Source of the DNA: an uncultured Altererythrobacter sp.
GTDB lineage: Bacteria; Pseudomonadota; Alphaproteobacteria; Sphingomonadales; Sphingomonadaceae
Length of the DNA: 21,246 bases
Direction of reading: 5' to 3'
Assembly: GCA_938009055.1 (NCBI GenBank)
Contig: CALLIO010000071.1
Coordinates: 1 to 21,246, forward strand
The position numbers and the translations under genes were made by a program. The notes below the pieces were generated by a model. It was not told the origin of the DNA, ran no database searches, and was given only the letters and a program-made list of their open reading frames with translations. This document shows positions 6,175 through 14,629 of this stretch, piece by piece (the first letter of the stretch is position 1; each line of letters starts with the position of its first letter).

Positions 6175-8085
6175 ATGTTCTTCGATGATCGCCTTGCCAC
6201 CGTATTGCGCCACCGCGCGGACGGCAAAGCGGCTGCGCGCACGCAATTCAGACAATTGCTCGACCTGCTTGGCAATCGTCAACACGGGCATGATGATAGC
6301 CTGCAAGCCGCCGCTTGGCTGCGACTGAGTGCTTTGGGAGAACTGATCCCGGCGAAAGAACGCGCAGCCATCGTCAGCGAGCGCGGCTGGCATTTCCGCA
6401 ATCCGCAATTGGCAACGCATCTGGCCGATTGCGAACCGGATGTGGCCTCAAGCGCGTTGCAGCGCGCAGATTTGTCGGAAGAGGATTGGGTTGCGCTAAT
6501 CCCGCGTCTGCCAGTGCGCGCGCGGGGATTTGTGCGATTGCGCGATGATCTGCCCGAAGGGGCAAACGAACTGCTCGCGCAATTGGGCGTGCAAGATCGC
6601 GGGCTGCCCGTGCCCGAAGCGGCGATTGCAGAACGTGCTGAGACGTTCGAAACACCTGCTACGCCAGCCTCTCCCGATGCCGAAGAGACTGACCCGATCT
6701 CTGCCAAAAAACCTGTGATCGATTGGCCCGATACGGCTGAAGCAATCGAGCAGCCCGAAACTGACCAGAAGGACGCCGATACTCAGCAGCCGCCATCCGA
6801 AGATAAGAGCGCCAATCCCTTCATCGCGGCCAAGAAAGCGCCGCCGCCTGCCTCAGCCAGCAAATCGGCCCGTACATCGGCGCGCACGTCAACAAGCGAG
6901 AATGAGAAGTCGGAAATCACCGCTCTGGTCGAGCGGATTGCACAATTCCGCAAAGGGCGTGCGCCTTCCCCGCCGCCCAGCGAAAGCTCGCCGCGGCTTC
7001 CGCTCGATGAACCGGCAAACGGACGCAAGAAAGAACTCATCAGCTTCAGCTTTGTGGCTGATACCGCAGGCCGGATCGAATGGGCTGACCAGCATGTTGC
7101 CGCCATGCTTATTGGCAAGCGGCTTATCCCGCCGCGCCAGCTTGGCAGCGGGACTAGCGATGACCCGATGATCCGCGCCTTTGCCACCCACCAACCGATT
7201 GACGGCGCTACGCTTTCGCTGGACGGCTCGCCTGCGATCACCGGCGACTGGATCGTTACCGCACAGCCGCGCTTCTCGCGCATTGGCGGGCGTTTCCACG
7301 GCTATATCGGGCGGATGCGCCGCGTTGTGTTGATGAGCGATGACGGCTCGATCAGCGAAGCGGACCGCGTGCGTCAATTGCTTCATGAATTGCGCACGCC
7401 CGTGAACGCGCTTCAAGGTTTTGCCGAGATCATCCAGCAGCAATTGTTCGGCCCTGCGCCCAATGAATACCGCGCTTTGGCCGCCAATATTGCCGGCGAT
7501 GCCGCACGCATTCTCGCCGGATTTGACGAGCTTGAGCGATTGGCACGGCTGGAAAGCGGCGCGCTTAGCTTGTCAGAAGGGGCCTGCGATCTGTCCGCCA
7601 TTCTTGGCCGGATGGCAGCACAATTGCAGACCGTTCTTGCCCCACGCATGGCCGGTTTTTCCGCGCTAGAGCTTTTGCCCGACGAGCTGGAAGTCGCGGT
7701 AAGCAGGGACGATGCCGAAGCGATGATCTGGCGCGTGATGGCAACGCTGGCGGGAAGCTGCGCAGCGGCAGAGACACTCACCTTACGCGCGGCGAGCAAG
7801 GCGCAGAAAGCCACCATCAGCTGGCAATTGCCCGAAAAGCTGCTCGAGGAAGCAAGTCCCTTCTCAGCGCAAATCAACCCTACAGACGAAGGCGGGCTTT
7901 CCGCTGGCCTGTTCGGTGCCGGCTTCAGCCTGCGACTGGCGCGCGCCGAGGCAAGAGCGGCGGGCGGTGACTTGGTGGTTGCAGATGATTGGGTGAGCTT
8001 GTCGCTGCCGCTCTTGACCGAAACCTTGAGCCACCCTAGCCCCGAAAACATCCGCGAGGCCGAAGACGACAGCCACAAAGGCTAG
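6175..8085 (+). CDS. Cytosolic histidine-kinase-like protein with degraded ATPase domain
   Basis: The 636-residue protein has no membrane helix. Residues 1-110 are helical. About 150-280 is a charged, Ala/Pro/Ser-rich linker. About 288-378 is PAS-like (FSFVADTAGRIEWAD). A HisKA-type dimerisation helix follows, with His404 in the motif HELRTPVNALQGFAE. The C-terminal part is shaped like an HATPase_c domain but lacks the usual asparagines of the N-box: the stretch aligned with DNLLSNA reads ATLAGSC (523-529). No DxGxG box is visible. Only a G2-like GLFGAGFSLRLARAEARAAGG remains. It may therefore be a pseudokinase, phosphatase or scaffold rather than an active autokinase. No response-regulator gene adjoins it. 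ATG at 6175 has only a weak AGGA about 13 bases upstream. Confidence 0.85.
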   Translation: MFFDDRLATVLRHRADGKAAARTQFRQLLDLLGNRQHGHDDSLQAAAWLRLSALGELIPAKERAAIVSERGWHFRNPQLATHLADCEPDVASSALQRADLSEEDWVALIPRLPVRARGFVRLRDDLPEGANELLAQLGVQDRGLPVPEAAIAERAETFETPATPASPDAEETDPISAKKPVIDWPDTAEAIEQPETDQKDADTQQPPSEDKSANPFIAAKKAPPPASASKSARTSARTSTSENEKSEITALVERIAQFRKGRAPSPPPSESSPRLPLDEPANGRKKELISFSFVADTAGRIEWADQHVAAMLIGKRLIPPRQLGSGTSDDPMIRAFATHQPIDGATLSLDGSPAITGDWIVTAQPRFSRIGGRFHGYIGRMRRVVLMSDDGSISEADRVRQLLHELRTPVNALQGFAEIIQQQLFGPAPNEYRALAANIAGDAARILAGFDELERLARLESGALSLSEGACDLSAILGRMAAQLQTVLAPRMAGFSALELLPDELEVAVSRDDAEAMIWRVMATLAGSCAAAETLTLRAASKAQKATISWQLPEKLLEEASPFSAQINPTDEGGLSAGLFGAGFSLRLARAEARAAGGDLVVADDWVSLSLPLLTETLSHPSPENIREAEDDSHKG

Positions 8086-8142
8086 TTCGCTCAGCAGCCT
8101 GCTTGTGCGGTGTGTGGGGTAATCGGGAACAGGGGCGCAGTC

Positions 8143-9144
8143 ATGGCAGGCCAGTCAATGCTCGACCCGCCCTCGCGCGCGCAGCAGGCTGAATTTCACG
8201 AAGGTTTCGGCCAACGCGTCCTCCTCACCGTCGATACTGAGGAAGAGTTCGACTGGGACGCGCCTTTTAGCAAGGACGGTCACGGGCTAACCCATGTTCC
8301 CGCCATCGCCCGCTTCCAGACATTTTGCGAAGAGCTGGGTGTGTCTCCACTCTATCTGGTGGATTGGCCGATCGTCCAGTCAGACGTGGCGGTCGAGATT
8401 ATTGGCGAGGCTTTGGCACGCGGCGCAGCAGAGATCGGGGTCCAGCTCCACCCTTGGGTCAATCCGCCGCATGATGAAGAGATCAACACGCCGAATTCCT
8501 TTGCCGGAAGCCTGCCCGCTGAACTTGAAGCGGCCAAATTCAGCCACCTGCACGAAGCGATCAAGACGCGCTTTGGCACAGATCCCTTGGTCTATCGCGC
8601 GGGCCGTTATGGGCTTGGGCCCAATTCTGCAAACATGCTGCGCGAAAGCGGAATTGCCATCGACACTTCTGTGCGCGCTAATTTTAATTACAGCGATCGG
8701 CATGGTCCAAATTATTCAAGCCATCCGCTGACGCCTTATTGGGTCGATACCGAAAAGAGCCTGCTCGAATTGCCGCTAACCTCGGTTTTTTGGGGCATGC
8801 TGCGGCGCCAGGGCAAGTTTATCACGCCAGCCTTGCGGCATCTGCCCAGCCTAGCCAGCGTTATGTCGCGTACTGGCCTGTTGGAAAGAATCCCGCTTAC
8901 TCCCGAAGGTGTCTCGGCAGAAGAAGCGATCCGCGGCGCTGATATGGCAATTGACGATGGCTTGCCTGTTATTGTGCTCTCGCTTCACAGCCCGTCCCTG
9001 GACCTTGGACACACACCCTATGTGCGCAGCGCCGAAGAGCTGGAACAGCTTTATGATTGGCTGCGCATCGTCCTTGGCTATTTCGCCAAGCACGGCGTTA
9101 AGCCAACCACAATTGCCGAAATAATGCGTTCTGTTGTGAGATAG
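8143..9144 (+). CDS. NodB-like polysaccharide deacetylase family protein
   Basis: The 333-residue protein shows divergent NodB motifs: TVDTEEEFDW (29-38) for the metal-binding acidic motif, QLHPW with His103, YRAGRYG (151-157) for the Arg-rich motif, and SLHSPS with His282 near the end. Proteins of this type remove acetyl groups from sugar polymers using a divalent metal; the polymer here is unknown. No signal peptide or membrane segment is seen, so it probably acts in the cytoplasm, perhaps on a glycan precursor. Similar sphingomonad proteins are often labelled WalW, a name from memory that I do not adopt. Start: ATG at 8143, with AGGGG at 8131-8135 seven bases upstream; the GTG at 8110 lacks such a site. 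It follows the kinase-like gene by 57 bases. Confidence 0.85.
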   Translation: MAGQSMLDPPSRAQQAEFHEGFGQRVLLTVDTEEEFDWDAPFSKDGHGLTHVPAIARFQTFCEELGVSPLYLVDWPIVQSDVAVEIIGEALARGAAEIGVQLHPWVNPPHDEEINTPNSFAGSLPAELEAAKFSHLHEAIKTRFGTDPLVYRAGRYGLGPNSANMLRESGIAIDTSVRANFNYSDRHGPNYSSHPLTPYWVDTEKSLLELPLTSVFWGMLRRQGKFITPALRHLPSLASVMSRTGLLERIPLTPEGVSAEEAIRGADMAIDDGLPVIVLSLHSPSLDLGHTPYVRSAEELEQLYDWLRIVLGYFAKHGVKPTTIAEIMRSVVR

Positions 9145-9224
9145 AGGCAATTTTGCTGCCGCAATCGCTTGTCACGTGTCAAAAGGCGCTGTAGGGGGCG
9201 TTCCGCATCGCGCGATTACGGTCG

Positions 9225-9301
9225 GGGCCTGTAGCTCAGTTGGTTAGAGCTGGCCGCTCATAACGGCTAGGTCGCGGGTTCGAGTCCTGCCGGGCCCACC
9301 A
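9225..9301 (+). tRNA. tRNA with CAU anticodon, probably tRNA-Ile2
   Basis: A full 77-nt cloverleaf with encoded CCA: acceptor GGGCCTG/CGGGCCC (one G-U pair), D arm GCTC/GAGC, anticodon stem GGCCG/CGGCT with loop CTCATAA (anticodon CAT), and T arm GCGGG-TTCGAGT-CCTGC. The loop and stem resemble the minor isoleucine tRNA whose C34 becomes lysidine by TilS. Elongator Met is the alternative, since sequence alone does not settle the identity. A weak TTGTCA -35-like hexamer lies at 9169-9174, without a good -10. Confidence 0.95.
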
Positions 9302-9313
9302 CCGCTACGGTGG
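9299..9313 (+). other. Short hairpin fused to the tRNA 3' CCA
   Basis: CCACCG (9299-9304) and CGGTGG (9308-9313) form a perfect 6-bp stem with a CTA loop. It begins inside the encoded CCA end of the tRNA. No T-run follows, so it is not a classical terminator. It could influence 3' trailer processing of the tRNA, which is inference. Confidence 0.4.
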
Positions 9314-9374
9314 AGATCAATTGCGATGATGCGCATGCGTTTTTGGGGTAACCCGCAACGCTTGGAAAATCGGT

Positions 9375-9451
9375 CGGGGAGTGGCGCAGCCTGGTAGCGC
9401 ACCTGTTTTGGGTACAGGGGGTCGCTGGTTCGAATCCAGTCTCCCCGACCA
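9375..9451 (+). tRNA. tRNA-Pro(UGG)
   Basis: A full 77-nt cloverleaf with encoded CCA: acceptor CGGGGAG/CTCCCCG, D arm GCGC/GCGC, anticodon stem CCTGT/ACAGG with loop TTTGGGT (anticodon TGG), and T arm GCTGG-TTCGAAT-CCAGT. It lies 73 bases after the CAU tRNA in the same direction and is probably cotranscribed. A TTTTT run at 9453-9457 directly after CCA could help end the transcript. Confidence 0.97.
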
Positions 9452-9540
9452 GTTTTTCCAATCAAACCTTCGAAATCATAAGACAATCACACTGGTTGCG
9501 GGCAGCTCGCGCTGGGGCAATTTGTTGCGTGCGCGGTAAA

Positions 9541-9605
9541 GACTTGTAAAATCCGACCTTGTAAAAGCGGCTAAGACTGGTGCCCAAAGATGTAAAATGT
9601 AAAAA
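9541..9605 (+). promoter_or_regulatory. TGTAAAA direct-repeat cluster upstream of response regulator
   Basis: Four copies of TGTAAAA lie in 65 bases. Two are in the longer form CTTGTAAAA (9543-9551 and 9558-9566, 15 bases apart); two are adjacent (9591-9597 and 9598-9604). OmpR-type regulators bind direct repeats, so this is a good candidate autoregulatory site. A -10-like TAAAAT at 9593-9598 would place the first two repeats just upstream of the -35 position, as for an activator. Parts recur before 14536 and 14891 (see those sites). Confidence 0.5.
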
Positions 9606-9652
9606 GAGGGCTCCAATTCGCTCGATTCTGGCGATTGAGGTGGAGAGAAAAA

Positions 9653-10363
9653 ATGCGTGTCGCAATCGCAGATGACGAACAGGAAATTCTGGATCAAGTC
9701 GCGTCTATCGTGATGGCCGCTGATCATGAAGTTGCAAGCTATCGCAATGGGCTTGACCTGCAAAACGCGCTCAAGCGCGAAACTTTTGACGTGGTCATGC
9801 TCGACTGGAACATGCCCGGACGCACCGGAGTCGAGGTTTTGCAATGGGCGGTTGAGAATATTCCGTCTTGCCCGCCTTTTATCCTGCTGACGAGCCGCCC
9901 TGACAAGACCGACATTGTTCGCGGGCTTGAAGCCGGTGCGATTGACTACATCGTCAAGCCCGAATCCGACGAAGTGATCCGCGCCCGCGTAGAGGCCGCC
10001 GGTCGCCGCAATGCAGGCGAAACGCAATCACGGCATTTCAGTTTCGGTCCCTACACGCTCGACCGGATGGAAAAGTCGATCGAGGTCAATGGCGTGGAAG
10101 CCAAAGTCACCGCCAAGGAATTCGATCTAATCGATCTGTTCTTCCAAAACCTGCACCGTCCGCTGTCGCGCGGCTATTTGTTCAGCCGTGTTTGGGGCGG
10201 AAGCACGGAAATGGAAACCCGCACAATCGACGTCCATATCTCGCGTTTGCGGGCAAAATTGGACCTCAATCCCGAAAATGGTTTCGTCATTCGTACGGTT
10301 TTTGGTTTCGGTTATCGTATGGATGAGTATATCGATGAGGAAGAGGAACAACAGTCGGCATAG
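9653..10363 (+). CDS. OmpR/PhoB-family response regulator
   Basis: The 236-residue protein has an N-terminal receiver domain with acidic pocket ADDEQE, phospho-acceptor Asp51 in VVMLDWNMPG, Thr/Ser in LLTSRP and conserved Lys in YIVKP. A C-terminal winged-helix domain (about 128-230) carries TAKEFDLIDLFFQN and the recognition-helix region TIDVHISRLRAKL, ending in the hairpin FVIRTVFGFGYRM. Start: ATG at 9653, with GGAGAG at 9642-9647; the earlier ATG at 9635 lies before that site. The gene is nine bases ahead of a lipoprotein gene and converges with a CHASE2 histidine kinase, the best candidate partner in this window. TGTAAAA direct repeats upstream suggest autoregulation. Confidence 0.96.
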   Translation: MRVAIADDEQEILDQVASIVMAADHEVASYRNGLDLQNALKRETFDVVMLDWNMPGRTGVEVLQWAVENIPSCPPFILLTSRPDKTDIVRGLEAGAIDYIVKPESDEVIRARVEAAGRRNAGETQSRHFSFGPYTLDRMEKSIEVNGVEAKVTAKEFDLIDLFFQNLHRPLSRGYLFSRVWGGSTEMETRTIDVHISRLRAKLDLNPENGFVIRTVFGFGYRMDEYIDEEEEQQSA

Positions 10364-10372
10364 GGGAATGCA

Positions 10373-10927
10373 ATGTTCAGCGACAATCGGGCTCTTTGCA
10401 GAAGCAAGGGGAAATACCTGGTTTTGGCTGCAACAGCATCGTTTCTAGCAGGCTGCGCGGTGTATTCACCGCCTCAAATCCAAGAAAGCACGGGCAGCGC
10501 GGCGGGTACGCGCGAAGTCGCATTCATCGTTAGCGAAGGCGATAGCGGGCTGCGCGTGTCGTTCCGCGAGCATTTGCAAATGGCCTTCAGGGCGCGCGGC
10601 GTGGTCGCGCAGGATGATGCCGATGTGGTTGGAGATTTTGCCATCGCCACCATGCCAGCCGGCATTTCCCTCGCCTCGACCAAACCCAATGTGATCGACC
10701 CGGCCGGGCCAAGCGACATCAAAGCCAAATCCATTCCGCGCGATTCCAAGCTATTGGACAATTGCGATGCGGTGCGCTTTCGCGCCAGCCTTGTCCTGTT
10801 CGACCGCGTAAGCGGCGAGCGCATCCACCGGGCGGAGGGCGAATCAGAAGGCTGTGAAGGCAACTCTGCACCGCTTGATGCATTGGCTGAAGTGCTGGTG
10901 CGCGATGCGTTGCTGGCTCCGCGCTAG
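10373..10927 (+). CDS. Putative lipoprotein of unknown function
   Basis: The 184-residue product has a lipoprotein signal with lipobox LAGC and Cys28 as the modified residue. Ala at +2 fits the outer membrane. The mature part alternates strands and helices (VAFIVSEGDSGLRVSFREHL) and has two further cysteines (NCDAV and EGCEG) that could form a disulphide. I do not recognise the family. AGGGGA before the ATG at 10373 is a good ribosome site. It starts nine bases after the response-regulator stop, so the two are almost certainly cotranscribed and it may belong to the same envelope signalling unit. Confidence 0.8.
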   Translation: MFSDNRALCRSKGKYLVLAATASFLAGCAVYSPPQIQESTGSAAGTREVAFIVSEGDSGLRVSFREHLQMAFRARGVVAQDDADVVGDFAIATMPAGISLASTKPNVIDPAGPSDIKAKSIPRDSKLLDNCDAVRFRASLVLFDRVSGERIHRAEGESEGCEGNSAPLDALAEVLVRDALLAPR

Positions 10928-10965
10928 GCGAGCCTCTTTTCGGCCCGTTTTGCTAATCTAAGAAG

Positions 10966-13203
10966 TCAGTTCGCAGCTTGCTGCGAGACGGGCAGGTCAA
11001 TCTCGATCCGTGTGCCCTTATTGGCGGCCGAGCGAACCGCGATCTCGCCGCCATGCTCATCCACGGCGCGTTTCACAAAGGCTAGCCCCAGTCCTGCGCT
11101 TGGCCCCGCTTTGCTATCATTGGCTCCAAAGCGCGCAAAAGGCTGCGATTGGCGTTCAGCGGGCATTCCTGGCCCCTCATCCTCGACCACAAGCGACAAT
11201 CTGTCATTCGCCGCCTCGCTCAGCGACAAGCGGATTTGCGAGGCTTGCGGAGAGAATTTGAGCGCATTGCTGAGCAGATTGTCGACTACACGGGAAATGG
11301 CCGATGGGTCAGCCTCGCAAAAGATCGGGTCTTCGGGCACCTGACAATCGATCGTGATGCTTTTGCGCTTGGCAATCGCATAAGCTCTGTCGGCAGCTTC
11401 ATAGACCAGTGCGCCCATTTCGGTATCCTCAGCGCGGATCCCCTCATTCTCGAGCCGGGCAATCTGGACGAAATTCTCTGCCAGTTGGAGCGTGCGGCGG
11501 GCTTGCTCGGCGATGCGGCCAAATCGATCTTCCAGCTCCAGCCCCTTGCCCGATTTGCCGGTGAGCCCGATGATTGCAACCTGCGGTGAGCGCATATCGT
11601 GCGACAGAAATTCGAGCGTTTCCTGACGCTGCTTCTCGCCCTGCTTGATCGCGGTGATATCACGCAAAGCGACGATTTCGCTGCCCAATCCCTTGTCCAG
11701 CGGGGCCGATGCCACCAAGAAGGTCTGTTGGCTTGGTAAGCTCACTTCATAAGAATTGGCATCGATCTGTCCGCCCAAATTGGCGACAAGTTCATTGAGG
11801 GTCAGTTCACTATCCTGTTTCTCTCCCAGGAAAATGCCCTGCGCAGCGGCATTGAACAGGGCAAGCCGCCCCTCCCCGTCAAACACCATCATTGGATCGG
11901 GCGAGGCATCGACGACATCCTGAATGAAACTGAGCCGCTCTCGCACTTCGCCGGTCAGCCCGCGCAGGCTGGCAACCTGCCGTTGGACAACATCAAACCC
12001 GCCAGAAAACGTAGAGCCGAAGGCGGGAAGCCAGCTGGCATTCTCTTGTTTTTCTGGTGAATTGGCATCATCCATCTCAAAACCAGTCGCCCGCATCGCA
12101 TCCACTTCGCGGTCAAGGAAGCGGCTAACCGTTGCCAAACGGCGCCAGCCCCACAGCGGATAGGCGATAAGGATCGCTGCAAGCGCAGGGGCCACCGGCA
12201 GCCAGGTTTTGAACAAAATCACGCTTGCAAAGGCGAAGACGACCAAAGCCGTGATGAGCAGGATAGAATAACGCAGCGCCTCTGCTGGCGGTCTGAGCCA
12301 ATAGACGAGAAACAGCGAGAGGACTGCGGCAAGATGCAGCGCGATGACAATCCATTTCTCAAGCCCAGCAACCGATGTGCCTGACATCATGGCGTCAAGT
12401 GCGTTGGCCTGTACCTCGACACCGGGCATGATCCGGCCTGCATAAGTCGGCACGGCATGGCGGTCGCCCAGCCCTTGTGCTGTTGCGCCGATTAGCACGA
12501 TCTTGTCCTTGAAGAACTCAGGCCGCGCCGCACCATCGATCACATTGGCAGCGGTTTCGGTGCGGTAACCGCCCGGCAATTGGTATTGGATGATCGGAAG
12601 CGCCTCTGACGAGGTTTCGGTGGTGTCTTCAAATCCAGCAAGTTGTGCGACAATACGGGTAAAATGGTCCCTCGAGCCGGTTTCTCCGCGGTATTGCGGC
12701 GCGAAACGCCTGACAACACCGTCCTGATCGGCATCGATCGAGACATGGCCTAAGCCAGCTGCCGCCCCAGCAAGCTGCAGGATAGGCATAGCGGCAAGCC
12801 GATCTTCACTGCCATCTTGCGCGGTGAAAAACGTATAGGGCAGCACAACATTGCCCGCGTCAGCGATGGATTGCGCCAATCGTGCGTCCGCTTCGGCATT
12901 GCTTTGCTCAAGAAACAGCACATCGAGCGCAATGACCGATGGTTCCAGCTTGGCCAATTGGTCAACTAATTCTGCATGGCGCGTCCGATCCCACGGCCAA
13001 TTGCCAACCTTTGCAAGGCTTTGATCGTCAATCGTGACAATAATTATGTCATCGCGGCCTTCGCTTGAAGAGAGCGAATTGGCAAAATCGAGCAGATTGA
13101 GGTCGATTCGTTCCGCCCAACCGCGACTATTTGCCAAAATGACAAAAACAAACGCGATGATGAGCAAGATAACCCATTCAGAAAAAAGCCGGATTTTACT
13201 CAT
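10966..13203 (-). CDS. CHASE2-domain sensor histidine kinase
   Basis: The 745-residue membrane kinase has a first helix (about 9-25), then an extracytoplasmic CHASE2 sensor domain (about 30-280, with IIIVTIDDQSLAKVGNWPW and PSVIALDVLFLEQ). Three clustered helices follow (about 283-305, 312-334, 336-355), then a PAS-type domain (about 412-510, DASPDPMMVFDGEGRLALFN). The HisKA domain has His535 in LSHDMRSPQ, and the HATPase_c domain is intact: N-box DNLLSNALKFS, DEGPGMP, GLGLAFVKRAVDEHGG. It should autophosphorylate and pass phosphate to a regulator, most likely the convergent one at 9653. ATG at 13203 is preceded by GGAG about 13 bases upstream. It follows the LysM/FecR gene by 31 bases, a pairing that suggests a common envelope signal. 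Confidence 0.94.
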   Translation of the reverse strand: MSKIRLFSEWVILLIIAFVFVILANSRGWAERIDLNLLDFANSLSSSEGRDDIIIVTIDDQSLAKVGNWPWDRTRHAELVDQLAKLEPSVIALDVLFLEQSNAEADARLAQSIADAGNVVLPYTFFTAQDGSEDRLAAMPILQLAGAAAGLGHVSIDADQDGVVRRFAPQYRGETGSRDHFTRIVAQLAGFEDTTETSSEALPIIQYQLPGGYRTETAANVIDGAARPEFFKDKIVLIGATAQGLGDRHAVPTYAGRIMPGVEVQANALDAMMSGTSVAGLEKWIVIALHLAAVLSLFLVYWLRPPAEALRYSILLITALVVFAFASVILFKTWLPVAPALAAILIAYPLWGWRRLATVSRFLDREVDAMRATGFEMDDANSPEKQENASWLPAFGSTFSGGFDVVQRQVASLRGLTGEVRERLSFIQDVVDASPDPMMVFDGEGRLALFNAAAQGIFLGEKQDSELTLNELVANLGGQIDANSYEVSLPSQQTFLVASAPLDKGLGSEIVALRDITAIKQGEKQRQETLEFLSHDMRSPQVAIIGLTGKSGKGLELEDRFGRIAEQARRTLQLAENFVQIARLENEGIRAEDTEMGALVYEAADRAYAIAKRKSITIDCQVPEDPIFCEADPSAISRVVDNLLSNALKFSPQASQIRLSLSEAANDRLSLVVEDEGPGMPAERQSQPFARFGANDSKAGPSAGLGLAFVKRAVDEHGGEIAVRSAANKGTRIEIDLPVSQQAAN

Positions 13204-13234
13204 ATCGTGGCTAGGTCTCCACCTGACCGCCAGC

Positions 13235-14536
13235 TCAATCTGCGACGTTTAGCTCTTGCTTAGGGCTCCACACTTTTACCGGTTCCCCGTCAACCATCTG
13301 GAAGGTCGCAACCCGCCATTCGAACGTGCCATTAGGCAGAGCGGAAACGTAGAGATCATTGTCGGTCAGCCCAATTTCGTCGATGAGCAATGCGTCGCTC
13401 TTGCCCTTCTCCCACAGCTGAAATGCTGTGAAGGAATTGCCGGAACCGGTTGTATTCCATGCAAACTTGAACGCATCGGCAAAGTCGGATTTACCGGCAG
13501 ATGCGCTCACCCCCAGGCGTTTGCGGCGGAAGGATACGACCTTCGATTGTCCTTCCAGCCCGCTTTGAGCGATCGCTCTTGAGCGGACATTGTAGCGCCC
13601 GTCCTCAAGCGACTCGAAGGTGACCGATGCATTGCTCGAAACAACTTCACCAACAACCTCTAAGAATCCAGCATCCTTGGCGATTTGAGTCCTATATCCC
13701 GTGGCGCCATTGATTGGCTCCAAGGCAAAGGCGAGTTCGCTATCGGTCTGAATTCGGCCCGGCTCAACCAATTCGGGAGCCGGAAGCAATTCTTCCACAT
13801 CATTCACACCGGCAGAAGAGGCAGACACACCGAAACCGGCTGCGGTTGCCACATCTTTTGCACCGCCCCGCACGAGCACATCACCCTCGACAACCTCGGT
13901 CAGGCCCAGATCATTTTCGGTATCATAGCCTACTCTGAACTGTGTCCCCCTCACCGCTGTAACAGCGACGGGATTGCCGACCCGGTAGCGTTCCTGATCC
14001 TGCAATTTGGGGGCAGTCACATTCCCGCGACCTTCAAGTATTTTCACCTGAACATCCACCAACCCGTTGATAAGATAGCGTCTTGCGTCAATAAAGCGCG
14101 CTTTTGAGTTGGACGGAAGCGAGATCCGCGAATTGCCATATCCGGTGATCGTCACAAAGCCTTTGCGCCCCGTTCGGATCTCGTCACCCTCGCGAAGTTC
14201 CAGCCCCTTGCTCGGCCTGGTGAGCGGCTGTCCTTTGCGGACAAGCTGGACAGGGCCAGTCAACGACTGAACCTCAAGGTTTACAGGGGCATAGCGCAGA
14301 TAGCGACGAGGGATTGTTATATTTGCACCAACCGGAATCAGGCGCGGGTTTTTGATCCGGTTCATCTGGACAATTCGGTCAACAGAGGAAGAGTTGAGAA
14401 AATAGTTCTGCGCCAGACCGATAAGCGTATCACCTTTCTTCATCTTGTAGGTGAGATTGCCGTCGGGCTCTGCTGCGGCTGGTGCGGATATCATCAGGGC
14501 CGAAGCCGCGATCCCGAGCATTGCGTATTTCAACAT
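13235..14536 (-). CDS. LysM- and FecR-domain exported protein
   Basis: The 433-residue product has a Sec signal peptide (cleavage after APAAA, about residue 22). A LysM domain follows (about 30-79, YKMKKGDTLIGLAQNYF to ANITIPRRY), which binds peptidoglycan-type glycans. Then comes a FecR-like domain (about 95-220, LREGDEIRTGRKGFVTI, VTAVRGTQFRV) and one or two FN3-like beta domains to the end. It probably sits in the periplasm on the cell wall. Unlike the iron-uptake FecR it has no cytoplasmic part and no sigma-factor gene nearby, so it is not a classic anti-sigma factor. The downstream CHASE2 kinase gene makes it a candidate sensor partner. Start: ATG at 14536, with GGGAAAG seven to eight bases upstream; 14569 would add an unlikely charged extension. 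Confidence 0.9.
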   Translation of the reverse strand: MLKYAMLGIAASALMISAPAAAEPDGNLTYKMKKGDTLIGLAQNYFLNSSSVDRIVQMNRIKNPRLIPVGANITIPRRYLRYAPVNLEVQSLTGPVQLVRKGQPLTRPSKGLELREGDEIRTGRKGFVTITGYGNSRISLPSNSKARFIDARRYLINGLVDVQVKILEGRGNVTAPKLQDQERYRVGNPVAVTAVRGTQFRVGYDTENDLGLTEVVEGDVLVRGGAKDVATAAGFGVSASSAGVNDVEELLPAPELVEPGRIQTDSELAFALEPINGATGYRTQIAKDAGFLEVVGEVVSSNASVTFESLEDGRYNVRSRAIAQSGLEGQSKVVSFRRKRLGVSASAGKSDFADAFKFAWNTTGSGNSFTAFQLWEKGKSDALLIDEIGLTDNDLYVSALPNGTFEWRVATFQMVDGEPVKVWSPKQELNVAD

Positions 14537-14608
14537 AGCTGATCTTTCCCGTTTTACGGTTTCCACCATAGCCTAGCCAAGCGCCAATCGAAAGCGGATG
14601 AGCGAGCA

Positions 14609-14629
14609 CTTCAAGTCAATTTACAAGTC
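14609..14629 (-). promoter_or_regulatory. GACTTG direct repeat upstream of FecR-CHASE2 genes
   Basis: Read on the minus strand, GACTTGTAAA (14620-14629) is identical to 9541-9550 upstream of the response regulator. A second GACTTG follows 12 bases downstream (14612-14617). The site lies about 75-95 bases before the FecR-domain gene start, a normal distance for an activator site. The assignment as a regulator box is inference from the shared sequence. Confidence 0.4.

Noticed and set aside
9225..9451. tRNA genes as an integration site of a mobile element
   Set aside because: No integrase gene and no direct repeat of a tRNA 3' end were found in the window.
9244..9486. Minus-strand ORFs with GETGFEPATP-like peptides over the tRNA region
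   Set aside because: They are antisense to the two tRNA genes; these peptides are well-known spurious translations of tRNA complements.
10971..10986. Palindrome TCGCAGCTTGCTGCGA between convergent genes, as a bidirectional terminator
   Set aside because: It lies inside the last codons of the CHASE2 kinase gene, and neither side is followed by a T-run.
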